From the NCBI GenBank assembly GCA_028023455.1, contig JAQFVV010000013.1, forward strand, positions 3,600,001-3,664,000: a stretch of 64,000 nt of DNA, given 5' to 3'. Every line of letters starts with the position of its first letter. Positions within the stretch are counted from its first letter, which is position 1. The notes beneath the pieces are model-generated. The model was not told where the DNA came from and made no database searches. It saw only the letters and a program-made list of their open reading frames with translations. This document shows, in pieces, positions 11,559 through 24,316 of the stretch. Source of the stretch: Epiperipatus broadwayi. Its lineage: Eukaryota; Onychophora; Udeonychophora; Euonychophora; Peripatidae. The translations under genes and the position numbers were made by a program.

Positions 11559-14549
11559 TACTTAAATCACATGAAATTTAATTGAAAAATAAAAACAATT
11601 ACCTACTTTCAATTGCTCTTTAAGAAAATTTTGCAGAAAGGAAAATATCACATGCAGGATTGTGGGATTGTGAAAAATAATATTTGGCTAGTGACCCCCA
11701 ATAATTAATAAATTACTATAAGTGTACCTATTTATTTTTTATTCACTTTCCGAGCAAGCTATTACCCTTACAGCACAGATTAATAATATACAGATGTCTC
11801 ATCTCCATATAAGAAAATGTGCACAGTTTGAAAGCTACCATTTGAAAACTCATTAAAAGTTTTAAATTTGAATTGAAAAAGCCCTCTTAATGCCACATTA
11901 CACTTTCAATTTTTTTCAAAATTTGATGTTATTTGAAAGCTTAAAAGATTATAACCATTTGAAAAAATTTGAAAGAGTGAATGACTGTAGTGATCCATTT
12001 CTTTGTGTGATTTTTTTGTATCAGTTTTTCTTGTTTTACTTGGTGTAATCATCCTAACAAAAAAGTCTATGTGAAATAATAATAAAATTAGAGTTTTATT
12101 TTTGCTATTATATGTTCGTCTATGAAAGTCACTATAAAAACAAATTGCTTTCAGCTTCATATATTGATATAAAAATGACTATAAAAGTAAACAAAATGAC
12201 CTCAGATTAAATTCCTAGTCAGATACAACACAATATAGTTAACTTTTGGAATATTGCATCTCTCATAGCATAAACTAGAATCATTATAAAGATTGAAGAG
12301 AGAAAATAAATATTTTAGTTCTCTTAATTCTTCTTAATTCATTATTTGGTCTATGCTTGTTTAAATAAAAGTTTTATATAGAACTATTTTATACATGTTT
12401 TAAATATATCCAAGGAGCAAATGAGAGCTTTTGAAGCCAGATTTGCTCATGGGCATGAGGTTCCACCTCCCTGCATTACATAAATACAACGTAAATCTAT
12501 GATGTATTGTATGTCCTCTTAAGAATTATTTGTTCATTATACATTTTTTATAACATAAATATACTTAAAAAAAACTAAAGCATTATATCTTTGAAATATC
12601 CTATTTTTAAGCCTTAAATAAGAATAGATTTTGTGACTATTAAAATTAGATTTAAGAATGTTTTAATGTTTGTTTGGACTATAGTTTGAAAAAGAATAAA
12701 AGGCTGAACAATAGCAATAACAAGTATTGATCAAAGAAAATAAATAAAAAAGACTAATTATTAAAAAATATTAAAATGGAAACAATTGGATTGGGCATAT
12801 AATTAAAGCTAGATGAATTATGACAGACATGTTCAAAAGATCTATAGACAGTATGTATATACAGATAATTAATAATCAGTGGTATCATTCTATCTGCAGA
12901 AATTTACAGATTATAAAATAAGATTTGCCATCAAAAAAACTACACTAAGTTTATTTTTTTATATCGTAATAAAAATATTATAATATGATTCTTAGATAAT
13001 AGCAAACAAATTAATGTAGTAATATCTATAATATTTAATTACAAATATATAATATATATTTTTATGCTAGATGTAATTATACGGAATTTGAACCCAGACT
13101 GTCAAGTTCCCTTTTATTGCCCATTCCATCTTATACAACAAATGCAAAGGAACTTTATACATTAGTTTATACATATATGTAAGTCTTAAAATGATGTTAA
13201 AAGAATTCTTTAATTTTCATATTATTAGTTTGACCCTTAAATACTGAACTCTCACTTTTCTATTGGTAAATGAAAATTTACTTTTTTTGTGAAAAATCAT
13301 AAATGAATGGACTGTTGTTGATTACAGTGTGAATTCTTTGAATGACACATCATGAAATTTGTTCAATTGCCATTTTTATTATGATTCAAGGTTCTTTATT
13401 TACCAGTTGAATCCATTTGGTAAGCATCTGCATATAAAATCAAAGTTCGACATTATTAGCGACTATACTTCATCATACCTGGATACTACTATTAATTTTT
13501 TGATAACCAAATAATCAACATACATTATTGAAAATACTTCCCCATATTATTTGCAATTGAAAAACAGAATCAAAACTGATAATAGCTATCACAAAGATTT
13601 TATTATTTGCACATGTGACTAACTTTCATATTATTTCAATGTATAAATATATAATACATAAAAATATATGTGTGCATAGTCTAAAATAAATTCAAGTTAA
13701 GCAGATTTTTTAAAAAAAGGAGTGGAAAATGGGAGAAAAAACTTGTTCAATGATCTAAAAGAAAATTTTAGTTAAATGAAAAAAAAAAAAAAATGAGTGT
13801 TGAGATATAAAAAAGACATAATAAAAATGATGGTTTAAACTGGATTAAATTTTTAAGTGATAGTTTAAATTTCTTGAATTTTTTTATTGTAAATAAAGTG
13901 GTTAGAATGGCAAAAAAAAAAAAAAAAACCAAGATAATAAATTATATTCGTTTCCATTTTACAATAATAAGTCTTCTTTTTACCAAAAGACTAATAATCA
14001 AACCTGTTTTTAAATATATTACTTAATTATAAAAATTTAATTAGTTTATTATATTTAATCTCTTTGATCTAATTAATTAACTGTTAAAATTTTCACTAAA
14101 ATATTTCAATCTTCTAAAACTAAAAATTCTCACTCTTTACCTTTTTATGAAATTAAATCAGATTCATGGGAAACTATATGAAGATTTAAGACTTTCATAT
14201 TAGTAACTCCTAAAAATGTTCAGATGTTATCTATTCCTCCATTATCTCTACACATTTTCTGTTATATAACATACACAAAAAATATTTAAAATACTATTAG
14301 AATTTTTTTTTTTGCTTTTTCATAGCTTTTTTTTTCTAGATCAATCTTCTATATATATTTTTTTATCAAATGTTCAATATATTAATTTACAAATACAATA
14401 ATCGTAATTTTAAGTTCTAATTATAATATTGTCTTATCTAAAATTTAAAATAATTATTAAATAGTAAAAAAATAATAATAACTTTGATATCTAACCATAT
14501 TTTTAGTTTAACCAACAACTTATACAACGTTTTAATGTGGAAAAGTCAG
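11559..14549. other. AT-rich DNA with a solo satellite fragment
   Basis: Mostly A/T-rich with no gene. At 13050-13141 there is a single fragment of the 5.4-9.2 kb family (GCTAGATGTAATTATACGG, then ATTTGAACCCAGACTG), including its B-box-like segment in minus orientation but no ribozyme block. Near 12420-12475 a small G+C-richer patch contains the palindrome CTCATGGGCATGAG; I cannot assign it. A-runs occur at about 13781-13794 and 13912-13928. Confidence 0.5.
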
Positions 14550-16960
14550 TAAAAATAGATTGCAAATGAAAATGAATGTAACAAGTTGTTAGGTGACAGC
14601 ATGCAGGTGATGAAATTAGAGAGACAAGAGTAGATGATATCTACAGTGTATTTTACTACTGGAGATACTCAAACTATAATGGAATGTATAGTAAAATTTA
14701 TGAATGCTTAATTATGAATATACAGATTTTCAAGAAAAGCAAACAATAGTCATGGAAAATATGAATAGGCATAGTAAAAAAATATTGATGACTGTGATAA
14801 CAAGAACAGTCAATTATTAAAATCTTTTTATTAGAAAATGAATTTGAATAATGTATAAAATATCAACAATAAAAAATAATATAGAGATAAATATCAAATA
14901 GCTTTGGAAGAGAATAAAAAGATTTTGTTGGTGGTAAATATAAGGATTGATGCTACAAGATAGAAAAGTGACAAACAAGGTTTAGAAAAAAAATGTCCAA
15001 AAGACTAAATATAATAGAAAATTAAGACTTTCCGAAAATGCAAAAGAAAAAAAAAAGCATATAGAGACTATAAAAATTCTTTAAAATAAGAGTAATACTA
15101 TTAAATGGAAAAATGATTTGAATAAAAGAAAACTGACTGAGATAGACAATTTATATAGAGAGGATGAAATTAAATAGTAAATTATTAGAAGTGGAAATAA
15201 AAATTTTAGAAAGATATAATAAAATAAAAAAAAAAAATGTAATAGAAAAAGAAAATATATTATTTAGACTATGAAAAATGAGAATGTAACTATAGAAAAA
15301 GAATAATGATAATTTAAAATAATTATGTAATGAATATAGGAAAACAATTTTTTAGATATGAAAGAGAGGTAAATATATATTAAACAAATTATTAGTTTTA
15401 TAGAGAATAAATTGAATAAAGCAAAGTTGAAAAATGGAAAGTCAAGAGGACTAGATGAGTGAGCAGCAAAGATGCTAATAGACTTGGAATTTAGGATGAA
15501 ATCAAATTTAATATCATGTTTTAATAATTTAATGGGTAGAATTTCAAAATATCTTAGTTGATATTTGAAGTAAAGAAAATAGATCTTAAGATACTAATTA
15601 TAAATATGCCGCTGTAACAACAATGATCTATAAAATATTTAAATATATGGCTGAATTTCAAAAGGTAGTTTGGATGGAGAATAATATGAAGATAGGTATG
15701 CAGGGAAGGCTTAAATATGATAGTCATGTAGGTGATAGCTATTTAAATTCACATAACTTATGAAAATGGATAAAAAAAGATGCAAATATCTGTATATGGC
15801 TTGTATAAATAAAGAGAATGTTTATGGTAAAGCAAACAGATTGTGGACAAATCAGATAAATTTGGGAATGAATGGAACATTAGTGAATCTGATTGGAAGA
15901 TTGTATGAAAAAACTATTATATTTACTAATTAAAAAATGTGCAGACAAGAGTTTAAAATGTTCGATTAAGACAAAAGTAGTTCTATATCACATATTTTGT
16001 TTTTATCATATTTAAAAGAAGTAGAGTTGACAATAAAGGATTGATTTTTTCCTTGCTCATAATATTTTCTTTGGCAATTGTGAAAATGGGAATAAAATTT
16101 AGTAAAGAAAAGTCAAAACAATTATGATGACAACTATTAAAGAAAAAAAAAACTAAGTTTATTTTGGGGGATATAAATCTGAACATTGTAAATGGATATA
16201 ATTACATGTAAATCATTTTAATTAATGAAAAGGAGTATTTGGGTAATTAAGAAATAAAATTGATAAACGATGCAAATTAAAAAAGAAATGATAAAAAAAA
16301 ATTTACGTTTTTTATATAATATCTATAATATAAAAAAAAAAATTGCATATAAGAAAGTTGTAGTATTAGGATTAATCTATGGTATTGATATACTAATATT
16401 AGTAAGGGAAGTTGGGTTTCCTAGAAATAATATAAATAGAAATAGGAAGATATACTTTAAAAGCAAATATGTGAATGGCAATTCAAATAAAAAATGTATG
16501 GTCATATAGTACAATGCAAATTTATAGAAGAAAAGAAAATAGCCAAAATAGTTTTTAATTGGGCTTGGAGTACAGATCACACAACAAGATGAATGAAAAA
16601 GCTAACAGGATATTCTAAAAAAAATGGTTAAAGATTTATTAAAGGTAGGATGAATGTGTTATGAAAACTTCTGAGCTTTTAATCAAAAATTGGGACAGGA
16701 GAATTTATTGTAGAGAAAGCAATTTTTTTGTTTTTGTACTGGAGGAGAATGACATGGGTGATCCTAAGATTAAAACTATTGAATGGGTGAAGACAATGTT
16801 CTAGAAATTGGACAGAAAATAAATAAACTTGAGGTTTTAGGTGCTATGCCGGATAGGAAAAAATAATGGGGAAATGTGGTGCTTAACAGGTTTCTTTTGA
16901 CATTAAATGACTGATTCTTGACTTCAACAAAGAATAAACCATGTTGCATCACATCATATG
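14550..16960 (+). pseudogene. Decayed non-LTR retrotransposon, LINE A
   Basis: An APE-type LINE whose ORF2 can be followed in short open pieces on the plus strand. Near 14700-14780 a DFQEK...NMNRHSK stretch sits where endonuclease would lie. At 15425-15530, ALNKAKLKNGKSRGLDE resembles the N-terminal RT block with a K-x-G-K-x-x-G-x-D motif. At 15690-15770, MKIGMQGRLKYDSHVGDSY fits the RT palm. Near 15975-16010 there is a KSSSISHILF-like stretch. At 16360-16410, GLIYGIDILILVREVG corresponds to the YxDD catalytic box (Y-G-I-D, so the first catalytic D is lost). Stops and frameshifts occur throughout and the whole segment is very A-rich. Clade assignment is not possible by eye. The 3' end near 16960 is approximate. 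Confidence 0.55.
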
Positions 16961-17902
16961 TACACATGTTTGGTAACTATATTCAATAATAAAAATGTTT
17001 ACAAAAATTTTATTAACAAAGAAGTATGTCTATAATGCCATTTTGTGAGCAAAAAAAAAATTTCCTGCAAAAGATATTCATAAATAATTTTTGTTTAAAG
17101 TGAGAAAAAAATATCATTTTAAGACTCTAGTGATGATGAAGTATTTGAAAATGATATATAGTGGTTAAGATAAAATATATAAAGTCATTAAAATAGAATC
17201 TGATATATTTCTGGCTTTAAGAAATGTTAAAGTAATGTTACAAATGTGTCAATATCATGAAGATTGTCTACTTTTTAGATCCATATTTTTCTTGGTTTTT
17301 ATTCTTTATAGAAATTTGTCATTTATCTGCCGACTTAGCTTAAATAATTAATAATGTAAACTCCTACTAATTAGATGAAGGATCAATAATTGCATTAAAA
17401 ACTGCTTGTAATGCAAATATTGAAAAATGTCTAATGATATTTCTTGATAAAATTGTGGTTCTCTAAGAGATGATAGTGAAGGACATAAATATTTTATTTT
17501 GTTCAATAATAAGTCACAGAATCTCAATAACATGTAAATAAAGTTATTAAAAAAGCTCTAAGAGATAGGCAATATCTTTATGTGAATTGAAAAATATTTG
17601 ACTGGATTGGAAGATATTAATCTCACTTAGAAGTCAGTGTCAAATTTTGCCTTTGGAGAATTCTAGGTAGAAAACAATATTTGGAGCTTATTTAGAACTC
17701 CGTCTAAAAATATAAAAGATAATTAAATAATTCTAATTCAAAATCTTGTACTTTCTTTCATGTTTTTAGGAAACAGTCCTTTGAATTATCCCTAATATTA
17801 AAACAAAATTTTAAAAATAAATATAAAAGAAATTCTTACCTAGAAAGTCAAGCATCAAAATCTGATCATTAACATCAATATAGAATTTGTTTACAATATA
17901 TC
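16961..17902. other. AT-rich intergenic DNA
   Basis: No gene, RNA or repeat recognised in about 0.9 kb. Confidence 0.6.
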
Positions 17903-18041
17903 TTAAATACAAGTATATTGTTATATACTTTTAAGCTAGATGTAATTATAGGTGCTTGAAGCCAACTTTAAATCTCCCTTTTGTCATCCATTCCATCTTA
18001 GCCAAATGATGCACATGAACACATACATGTGAAAAAGATAA

Positions 18042-18098
18042 AATAATCTCCAATATTCATATTTTGTGCTGAACCAACACTCATCAGTTGGTCCAGGT
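18042..18098 (-). ncRNA. Hammerhead-like motif, left arm of the 18-kb foldback
   Basis: On the minus strand: CCAA, CTGATGA, stem II GTGTTG/CAGCAC with loop GTT, AAAA in place of GAAA, stem III ATATGAAT then A, then TTGG pairing with CCAA. Everything fits except G12, mutated to A. Confidence 0.45.
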
Positions 18099-18304
18099 CA
18101 ACATCTCCCACACAAATATATAATCAGTGCAAGATGGGCATGACAACAAAATTGACAAACAAGGGTTCTGAACATGCAATCATCAGATTTTCAATGATAT
18201 GGACCGCCGAAGAATTAGAGAGTGGAGAAAATTGAGCCTGTCCATTAAAGTTTGAAAATTTTCTAAACCGAGCACTGATTATATATGTGTGTGTGTGGTA
18301 GATG

Positions 18305-18362
18305 TTGCTCTGAACCAACTGATAAGTGCTGGTTCAGCACAAAATATGGATAATGATCATTT
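18305..18362 (+). ncRNA. Hammerhead-like motif, right arm of the 18-kb foldback
   Basis: Inverted partner of the left-arm motif. CCAA, then CTGATAA (one core change), stem II GTGCTG/CAGCAC, AAAA instead of GAAA and a TATGGATAA stem III region. Two core bases are altered, so this copy is degenerate. Confidence 0.35.
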
Positions 18363-19571
18363 ATCTTTTTCATATGTATGTGGTCATATGTATCAGTTAT
18401 ATAAGATGGAGTGGATGACAAAAGACAGCTTGAAAGTCTGTCTTCAAACCCCTACAATTTTTACATCATTGTTTTAAAATAAACTCTCAAAGGAAGGCAA
18501 ACAATTGTATTGGCTCTACTCAAATAGTCTAGTGATAATGAATATATGTAAATATATTACATATGGAATGACTATCATTATCATTTAGTTTAAATAGAAA
18601 ATTGCTATAAAGAAACTTGGATGCATTTCCATTCAAAACATGGCATCTCATATAATATATTACAGTTCATACTTCATAAGTACTTATAAATGCATATTGC
18701 TGAACAGATCATAGACAAAGTTAAAATGATAAAGTTGTAGATTCTATCCCAAATATGTACATAGAAAATTTTGATGTTTATTCTTTAGAAACAATTGCTA
18801 TTCATTTTTTAATTTCAAAAGCTATTAGACACTAAAATTGACAATATAGATTTTAAAATAAGTAACAGATGCAAATAAGTCTCATCTTGGATTCATTTAA
18901 AAAAATCTAACTGATAATAATTCTGTTATTAATGACTTAATTAAAAGAAATAATATAGAAAATAAAAATAGAACTTCCTAGGTACTATACAGATTTAAAG
19001 CAAAAGGTCAATAAAATGCTTAAACATGATTGGTGGATTTAAACTGAAATGATGATCTAGTCATTCATATATTATGGTCATTATACTGAAAATAATGTGG
19101 TCATGAAAGAATATATAATCTTATTAAATCCAAGGATAGAATTCTTTTATATGATAATATTTCAAATAGATGGAGTATTTTGATCCCTTTTGAATAGTAA
19201 TATAAAAATAATTATCCTGGAAGATCATTATTTTTTACTATGGCAAAAATTACTTTGTAACATTTTATTAAGCAGGCTGTTTCCAAAGATTTGGTTTGGT
19301 TTTGAATAATTAAAAACATACCATAGCCAATAGTTTTGGTTGTCATGCAAATGCAAGCAAGAATTTACATATTGCTTTTATCGATTTAGTCAAAGCAATT
19401 GACTTAATTAACTGAATAGCTCTCTGACCACTGAAGTTGGGTAGTGATATTATATTAAACAATTCAAAACAAAGCAAAACTCTCCATCCAGTAGTGCCAT
19501 CTTGTGCTAACAAGAGCAATCAATGGATGCCAGAAGGCTTGTGCATAAAATCCCTATCTAGTGCCTACTCA

Positions 19572-19629
19572 TCCAATATCCCCAGACTAGTTTCTGGCTT
19601 GTGGCCTTCATCAGTGAGGAGCCTTGGAT
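19572..19629 (-). ncRNA. Hammerhead ribozyme, left arm, core intact
   Basis: Minus strand: outer stem I ATCCAA, inner stem I TCCTCA, CTGATGA (19608-19614 reversed), stem II GGC-CACAA-GCC flanked by A on each side, GAAAC (19590-19594), two-base loop TA, cleavage triplet GTC (19585-19587), then TGGGGA and TTGGAT closing both halves of stem I. All conserved core bases are present. Stem III is minimal (A-U, C-G closing two bases). ACTAGT is self-complementary, as expected for hammerheads that act as dimers. Confidence 0.7.
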
Positions 19630-20196
19630 CTGAGAGCACTACACCTAGATCTTAGGATCTAATGCAACCCTCCAGCACCCACCTTTTAACTCTATTTAAC
19701 TACAAAACTATGAGAATGAAATTGAAAACACAATTAATATTTTCAATCCAAGCTCAATAGCTTATATAGTCATATGGGTCTGAACTCAATTCAGCACTCA
19801 TACATTTTGGTGTCTTTGGCTCTTTAACAACCATAGCTACCACTATCCTATTAGGCAGGAATGGTGTTAAACCACTAAATATCACATGATCACTATCTCA
19901 TACTAGCACATAATTGTTATTAAACAATTCAAAACAATAATGTGATGTTCAGTGGTTTAACACCAATCCTGCCTAATAGAATAGTGGTGGCTATGGTTGT
20001 TAAATAGCCAAAGACACCAAAATGTATGAGTGCTGAATTGAGTTCAGACCCATATGACTATATAAGCTATTGAGCTTGGATTGAAAATATTAATTGTGTT
20101 TTCAATTTCATTCTCATAGTTTTGTAGTTAAATAGAGTTAAAAGGTGGGTGCTGGAGGGTTGCATTAGATCCTAAGATCTCGGTGCAGTGCTCTCA

Positions 20197-20256
20197 GATC
20201 CAAGGCTCCTCACTGATGAAGGCCACAAGCCAGAAACTAGTCTGGGGATATTGGAT
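20197..20256 (+). ncRNA. Hammerhead ribozyme, right arm, core intact
   Basis: Plus-strand partner of the left-arm ribozyme. ATCCAA, internal loop, TCCTCA (20207-20212), CTGATGA (20213-20219), stem II GGC/GCC (20221-20223 with 20229-20231) around CACAA, GAAAC (20233-20237), TA, GTC (20240-20242), TGGGGA (20243-20248), internal loop TA, TTGGAT. Stem I therefore has six plus six pairs around an internal loop. That is the arrangement that supports loop-loop contacts in natural type I hammerheads. The A/A next to stem II is unusual but is shared by the family copies. Confidence 0.7.
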
Positions 20257-21065
20257 GAGTAGGCACTAGATAGGGATTTTGTGCACAAGCCTTCTGGCAT
20301 CCATTGATTGCTCTTGTTAGCACAAGATGGCACTACTATATGGAGAGTTTTGCTTTGTTTTGAATTGTTTAATAACAATTATGTGCTAGTATGAGATAGT
20401 GATCATGTGATGTTTAGTAGTGATATTATAGCTGGTGGAAAATCTATAACATTAAAAGATGTCCATAAGCTCCAATTTTGTTTAGTATTTTTATGATAGT
20501 CTTTAGAATGGTTTATAGGTTATTTAAAACAGGCACCAAAATGCAATAAATTGGTATGATGTTGAAGTTTTGAATTTTAACCTATTAAATACAAAAATAA
20601 GTATTTTGTATTTTTGTCTTCTAAATATCCAGTATCATATTTACATTTTTAATGAAATCTATAAATACTTTGATTCAGTAATTTCAAAAAAAACTTCAAG
20701 TACTTTATCAGCCAATAAGGGAACTTTTTATGTAGAAATATGGACTTTTATGTTAAGATACAACAAAGACTATTATGTGCTGCATGTAAAATATTAAAAA
20801 TAGAGTATTTTTTCATAGTTGTATAACTGTTGAAACTAATATGGCAGTTATTTTAATGCACATAAGTAAGATGAGAACCATTTGCTGACATAACATAAAA
20901 GCACCAGAAACATTTCCTTAAAAAAGCTCTGAAAATTCTAAACTTATTATAGAAAGATTGTAAGACCAATCAATATGTGCTTCAATTTTCTAGATGTGAT
21001 GTAATAGAATCTATTATTATAAAAGGCCATCTTTTCTGGATTAGGCAATGTAAAGCAAATAAACA

Positions 21066-24000
21066 GTAATTGATTTCTTAAAAAAGTTTACAGTGAACTC
21101 ATAATTTGCCATAAAATATTTTTTTGTCAAAAATTCAAACCAACATTATAAATATTAATTCAAAGCCTCTTTAATGAAATGCAATGTTATGGCTAAGGAT
21201 AGGACAGAACAGATAAAATCATGCAAAGTAAAAAAAGTTGATTGCTGAAGAATTTAGAAGACAGAATTGTAAGATATCAAATAAATAGAATAAAGGACTA
21301 GCTAGTGATATATCTGAATATATCTGTCTACAAATATTTAACTTTTTGTTTTTCTAATAGCTGCTAAATACATCTTCTCTGATAATCATTTATAATTCAA
21401 CTAACATATTTTACCTAATGACGATAATATTAATGATATGCTTATGTATAGCCTATAATCCAGGCCAAGGGAAATTCTTGTATAAATAAGCTATATATAT
21501 TGTATGCTATTTTTATTTCGCATTCATACAGTGATAAAAAACAAACTTTTAATCCCAGAATCTAGATTGATGATTGTCTTCCAACAATTGAATTTGACAG
21601 ATATTTATTCAGAAGTCAAAAATCGAACAAACAAACAAATTGCAGGTGATAGAACATGTTAACAATATATACTAGGAAAAAAATCCTTTAGATTTTACTA
21701 TCTGTCAGAAAAGATCAAAAAGTATCATTACATAACACTCTGTTGAAAAAAAATAATTGCAGAAGTAGATGTAATACGTGTGTGTGCACACATATATATG
21801 AACACAATCCTTACTTTATTACTATTTTTGAAACTAAATGGTTTCTAAATTTATTTAAAAAGGATCTATTTCCATTACTTCTTATGATAAAATGTGTTCT
21901 CAAATTCTTAATTCTATCTTTCTCACGCACAAAAAAGAATCTGAAAAAATATCAACATGACAAAAATGAGAATTGTAAAAAAAAAAAATATTAATGAAAT
22001 TTAATTTCATTTACATACATATGATTTGATTGTATTTATAGTTAAAACAGAAATTTTTATATAAAGAAAAACTTTCATATACATTACTATTTAAAAATAC
22101 ATGTTTATCCTCACTTAAACTCAAGAATTCCAATGATCTTTATAATTAATTTGCTCTTTCTTATCAATAATAATTAATCTTTATAAGAGAATAATATACC
22201 AAGTGGATTCTGACAAATTTCTGATAATTGTTCTTCATTGGAGGCACAGTTTTGCATTCAGCATCTATCTTTTACTTCTATTATAGTATTTAAACAAATG
22301 GCATCATTTTTTACACATTCTAATGTTACAAACTCAAATACACCACCTGTCTAATTTTGAAAATTTGGCTTAATGTCATAACTATCTATATTAGTAACAT
22401 TAGTTATAATTTACAGGGTCCTACATCTTTTTGCCAATATGGTTACATATATTAAAAAATTATAATGCAATGCCTTTTCTAGCTTATATTTAATTTGAGA
22501 GACATGCATGTTTGGGTTCAAAATGTTTGCATGTTGAAAATGTAAGCAATTTGTTTGAATTTATACCAAAACCATCCATTAATTAGTCATTTTTATATGT
22601 GTGGCTAATGAGTAAAATAAGGTAAAATGGATTTCCCTGTTAAATGCATATTTATTTTTATGGATTAGTTAATGACATTATTATTATATTTTTTGATGAT
22701 TATGATTTTCTTAAATTACATTCATATAAACATATCTAAATGTTTGTCAATTTAGTTCATAATTATTATTCTTAGAAAAATCTAACAATAACAATCTTTC
22801 ATTCCAAAAAGACATTGAACCAATTGACTAGATCCAGTATCTATATTTATTAGTTAACATATATCTTCAATAGTTTATAAGCATAACAATTACTAAATAT
22901 AAATCAGAATATCACACTATGAATATTAAATTACAGTCATTAAGAGTCCTTTCAATTACAAAAAAATATGCCATAAAATTGATACTTAATAGACTTACCA
23001 AACACTTTTTGATACCAAAGCAACTCAAGTGAACTCCTTTCATTTCAGAAATTCACTGGCTGGGTGAGCATTCTTGATTAACTGTCAAAAAATATTTCCC
23101 TGCTTTGAATAAAAAAAAAAAACTAATACGAACGTATCAAATCTTGATACTCAGCATTATTAACACCCGAGATCTCATTATTCATGAATAGTTCTGTATC
23201 AACCGGTATTATTTGGTTCTTCAATAATCAGTTTCAAATAAACTTGACATAGTGTCAAAATACAGAAGTTTGGAATAATGGAGGTAAGCAAATATACATT
23301 GATGAAAACAATTATTAATATATATATATATATCACTTCACATTCATTATAGTACAACAATGTTTACTTACTTGTAAATAAAATTTGGAGCAGACAATAA
23401 ACATCTCTAACAAAAAAAGAGGAATAAACACTGTTAATCCAAGTGAAATATTAAATCAAAGAGAAGAATATGACATTTTACATCATAGAAAAGTGTAAAA
23501 TTCTCCAGAGTGCTCTGATAATTATCCAAGGAATAATTAATATAAATACCACAAAAATATATTAATGAAGTTTTATAAAAATCATACTAAAATAAATATA
23601 TAATAATGTTGACACATCTTTTGGTAAAGTAGCATTATTGATAAAAACAAGCATTAAATATTCACAACATAAAAAGAGACTATCAACAAGGTCTATATAT
23701 GTATTATATTTTGGATTCTATTTTATTATCTACATTTTTTTTCATTGTCATGTCAACTGCCAAAATAAGGTTGCTCACAACTATCATCATTTGCCACATT
23801 TATTATTACCAGTAAAAAAACTTCAGAAATAGCATCTATTTCAACTAGTAGTTGAGACAACAGCTTCTATTCTAGGCTGAGATTTCCTTATTCTTTTTCC
23901 TACAATAGTTAATATTAATCATATTCTGTCGAATGCTATCATTCTGAAATAATATTTCTCCATTATAGGAATATTTTTATTGTTTAAAATGAATTTCTCT

Positions 24001-24138
24001 ATAAATTATGCCTGAAGATATATTTCCTATTAAATAATTTATTCTGATTTCTCAGATAAATATTGTCTAATCTATTAATTTTTTTCCCTAAATGTATGAG
24101 TTCGTCTCCCCCTTTGATTTAATATTACTCGTATTTAG
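21066..24138. other. AT-rich intergenic DNA
   Basis: About 3 kb with no recognisable gene or dispersed repeat. A TA-dinucleotide tract lies at 23317-23333. Short open frames (for example 21743-21994 and 23638-23832) translate to K/N/F/I-rich, low-information sequence typical of AT-rich DNA. Confidence 0.6.
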
Positions 24139-24257
24139 AACATTGAATATTTAAAACAGGCAAAACTGTCCATACAGTAGTGCCACTCAGTGCCAACCAG
24201 AATAATCAATGGATGCCAGAAGGCTTATGCATAAAATTCCCATCTAATGCCCTACTC

Positions 24258-24316
24258 ATCCAATATCCCCAGCCTAGTTTCTGGCTTATGGCCTTCATCA
24301 GTGAGGGGCTTTGAAT
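24258..24316 (-). ncRNA. Hammerhead motif, copy 2 left arm (cleavage triplet mutated)
   Basis: CTGATGA, stem II GGC/GCC and GAAACTA are intact on the minus strand, and TGGGG pairs with the C-rich inner stem I. The cleavage triplet reads GGC rather than GTC, so U16.1 is lost and self-cleavage is not expected. Confidence 0.55.

Larger units (their letters stand above)
17903..18470. repeat. Foldback copy of the ribozyme satellite family
   Basis: The left arm (17903-18122) runs from AAATACAAGTATATT through GCTAGATGTAATTATAGG and the ribozyme block. The right arm (about 18265-18470) is the same sequence inverted, ending in TTCAAACCCCTACAATTT. The central 140 bp (18124-18260) is the family segment with GACAACAAAATTGACAAACA and CCTGTCCATTAAAGTTTG. 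It is therefore an inverted dimer of the unit that makes up the 5.4-9.2 kb array, here as a dispersed insertion. I did not find a clear target-site duplication. Small open frames on either strand are incidental. Confidence 0.7.
19441..20430. mobile_element. Foldback retroelement with two hammerhead ribozymes (family 1, copy 1)
   Basis: A complete insertion into LINE B, bounded by the 14-bp direct repeat GTAGTGATATTATA at 19441-19454 and 20417-20430. The body is a long palindrome. The left arm from 19455 (TTAAACAATTCAAAAC) to about 19915 is matched by the inverted right arm from about 19935 to 20371. A 45-bp unpaired tail follows (TAACAATTATGTGCTAG...), and its complement lies at the palindrome centre. 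Arm identity is high, so it is much younger than its host LINE. No protein is encoded; the 60-70 codon open frames in the arms are antisense by-products. Arm layout, variable-length duplication and type I hammerheads match what is known of Penelope-like element terminal repeats. I infer a non-autonomous PLE derivative. Confidence 0.8.
18950..21065 (+). pseudogene. Decayed LINE B (endonuclease-RT type), split by an insertion
   Basis: Plus-strand remnants follow the order of a common metazoan LINE. Around 19020-19060, QKMLKHDWW resembles the pre-RT segment with a paired W. At 19375-19445, AFIDLVKAIDLIN is RT motif A, and the following PLKLG matches the region after it. After the insertion, 20460-20500 gives KRCP-x-APILFSIFM (GxPxSPxLFxIFM-like motif B). 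At 20570-20700, FNLLNTKISIL and YFDSVISKKT match the segment flanking the YxDD box and the IxxKKT block. At 21000-21050, VIESIIIKGHLFWIRQC matches the C-terminal region (family: IExMLxxxQLRWxGHVxRM). Many stops and frameshifts make it a fossil. The catalytic DD box itself is not recognisable. Confidence 0.65.

Noticed and set aside
16377-16580. 67-codon minus-strand frame rich in F and L
   Set aside because: Antisense of the A-rich LINE A palm region, where the plus strand carries the recognisable RT box.
19437-19655. 72-codon open frame resembling the one at 20172-20378
   Set aside because: Both are translations of the two arms of the foldback element, antisense to the ribozyme strand. Similarity between them reflects the inverted repeat, not a gene family.
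21743-21994. 83-codon plus-strand frame
   Set aside because: K/N/F/C-rich chance translation with no recognisable domain or splice context.
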